Part shown: in pieces, positions 5,655-6,136 of the stretch
How positions within the stretch are numbered: the first letter of the stretch is position 1
Layout of the letters: the number at the start of each line of letters is the position of its first letter
DNA from: CAZYAK01 sp964645935
Lineage (GTDB): Bacteria; Patescibacteriota; Gracilibacteria; Peribacterales; Peribacteraceae
Assembly: GCA_964645935.1 (NCBI GenBank)
Contig: CAZYAK010000080.1
Coordinates: 1-6,136 of the forward strand
Direction of reading: 5' to 3'
DNA: 6,136 nt
Made by a program: the position numbers and the translations under genes
Notes under the pieces: generated by a model
What the model saw: only the letters and a program-made list of their open reading frames with translations
Databases searched by the model: none
Told to the model about the DNA's origin: nothing

Positions 5655-6136
5655 TCACGATCCGCCGAAGGCGACCGCCCCGGCGACCGCCAAAGTCGCC
5701 AAGAGAACACCTCCGATGCCCTGGAGGATCGCCGCCCAGCGCCACAGCATCGGCGGCGTCGCCCAACAGTATAGAGTATCTGGCGGCAGGAACTCACGGG
5801 CGAGGCGCAGTTGCGCGAGACAGTGCGCCTGGCCCAGCACGTAGACGGTGCGGGGATCGCGCTCCGCATGCCGCAGGACCTCCCGGAAGATGCTGCGGTC
5901 ACGCTCCGGGTGCGTGAGCGTGGCATTGAAGGCCTTCACGAGGGCGTTGCGGCGCACCATCGCCTCCAGTTCCTCGCGCGTGAGCCCACGGCCCCCCTTG
6001 CGGCGCGCCTCCAGGTACGGGGCCGATGCCTCCGTCGCGCCGAGCTGGGTCTGCAGCTCGTCGATGTGCTCCCCGATGGCGCCGTGCACGGAACGCTGTT
6101 CGATGGGGAACACCGCCACGCGAGGATCGAACACCT
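5655..6136 (-). CDS. C-terminal part of an unrecognised membrane-anchored protein (cut by window edge)
   Basis: A leftward frame is open from the right edge to TGA at 5655-5657, giving at least 159 visible residues. The first codon that could initiate in view is a GTG at 6134, but no start signal can be judged there and the gene probably begins outside the window. The visible part is charged and probably alpha-helical for its first ~100 residues (for example LTREELEAMVRRN). It then has RTVYVLGQAHCLAQLRLARE and PPDTLYCWATPP, and ends with a hydrophobic helix of about 22 residues rich in Ala, Gly, Val and Leu before a short FGGS tail. The tail suggests a final transmembrane segment with almost nothing beyond it. 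I do not recognise the family. It ends 116 bases before the EEP start, and that gap holds the EEP promoter, so the two are probably separate transcription units. Confidence 0.75.
   Translation of the reverse strand, partial: VFDPRVAVFPIEQRSVHGAIGEHIDELQTQLGATEASAPYLEARRKGGRGLTREELEAMVRRNALVKAFNATLTHPERDRSIFREVLRHAERDPRTVYVLGQAHCLAQLRLAREFLPPDTLYCWATPPMLWRWAAILQGIGGVLLATLAVAGAVAFGGS

Overview
The window is a GC-rich, tightly packed bacterial stretch with four complete protein genes and one or two edge fragments. No start codon here has a recognisable Shine-Dalgarno sequence. Together with the set of small envelope and unusual enzyme genes, this would suit a Candidate Phyla Radiation lineage such as Peregrinibacteria/Peribacteria. 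That placement is inference from style only; no taxonomic marker gene is present. A lipobox, a signal peptide and sigma70-like promoters make it bacterial and not archaeal.

Layout, left to right. Bases 1-82 may hold the last codons of a rightward gene. A strong intrinsic terminator (116-144) ends a leftward gene (165-995) for a lipoprotein-like surface protein with a Ser/Arg-rich linker, a DUF11-like beta domain, an LPATG motif and a C-terminal membrane helix. Only 55 bp separate it from a divergent rightward gene (1051-2520) for a membrane protein carrying an NTF2-like region and two tandem rhodanese domains predicted to face outward. Forty-four bases later, on the same strand, lies a 672-residue enzyme (2565-4583) related to phosphoenolpyruvate synthase. 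It has the ATP-grasp domain and the phospho-histidine swivel domain but not the usual PEP/pyruvate barrel.

A 220-bp intergenic stretch (4584-4803) between convergent genes holds a long imperfect inverted repeat of G-rich, GGGACAGAGG-like units. The leftward gene beyond it (4804-5538) encodes an endonuclease/exonuclease/phosphatase-family enzyme. It is driven from a promoter with a perfect TATAAT, which forms a nearly perfect palindrome with a second TATAAT on the opposite strand. The right edge (5655-6136) is the C-terminal part of a leftward gene that ends in a hydrophobic helix.

The rhodanese gene and the PEP-synthase-like gene could share a transcript, but nothing in the sequence proves a joint pathway. 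Two leftward promoters that I can read base by base settle the starts of the lipoprotein gene and the EEP gene. In both cases the longest open frame begins inside or right next to the promoter and is therefore too long.
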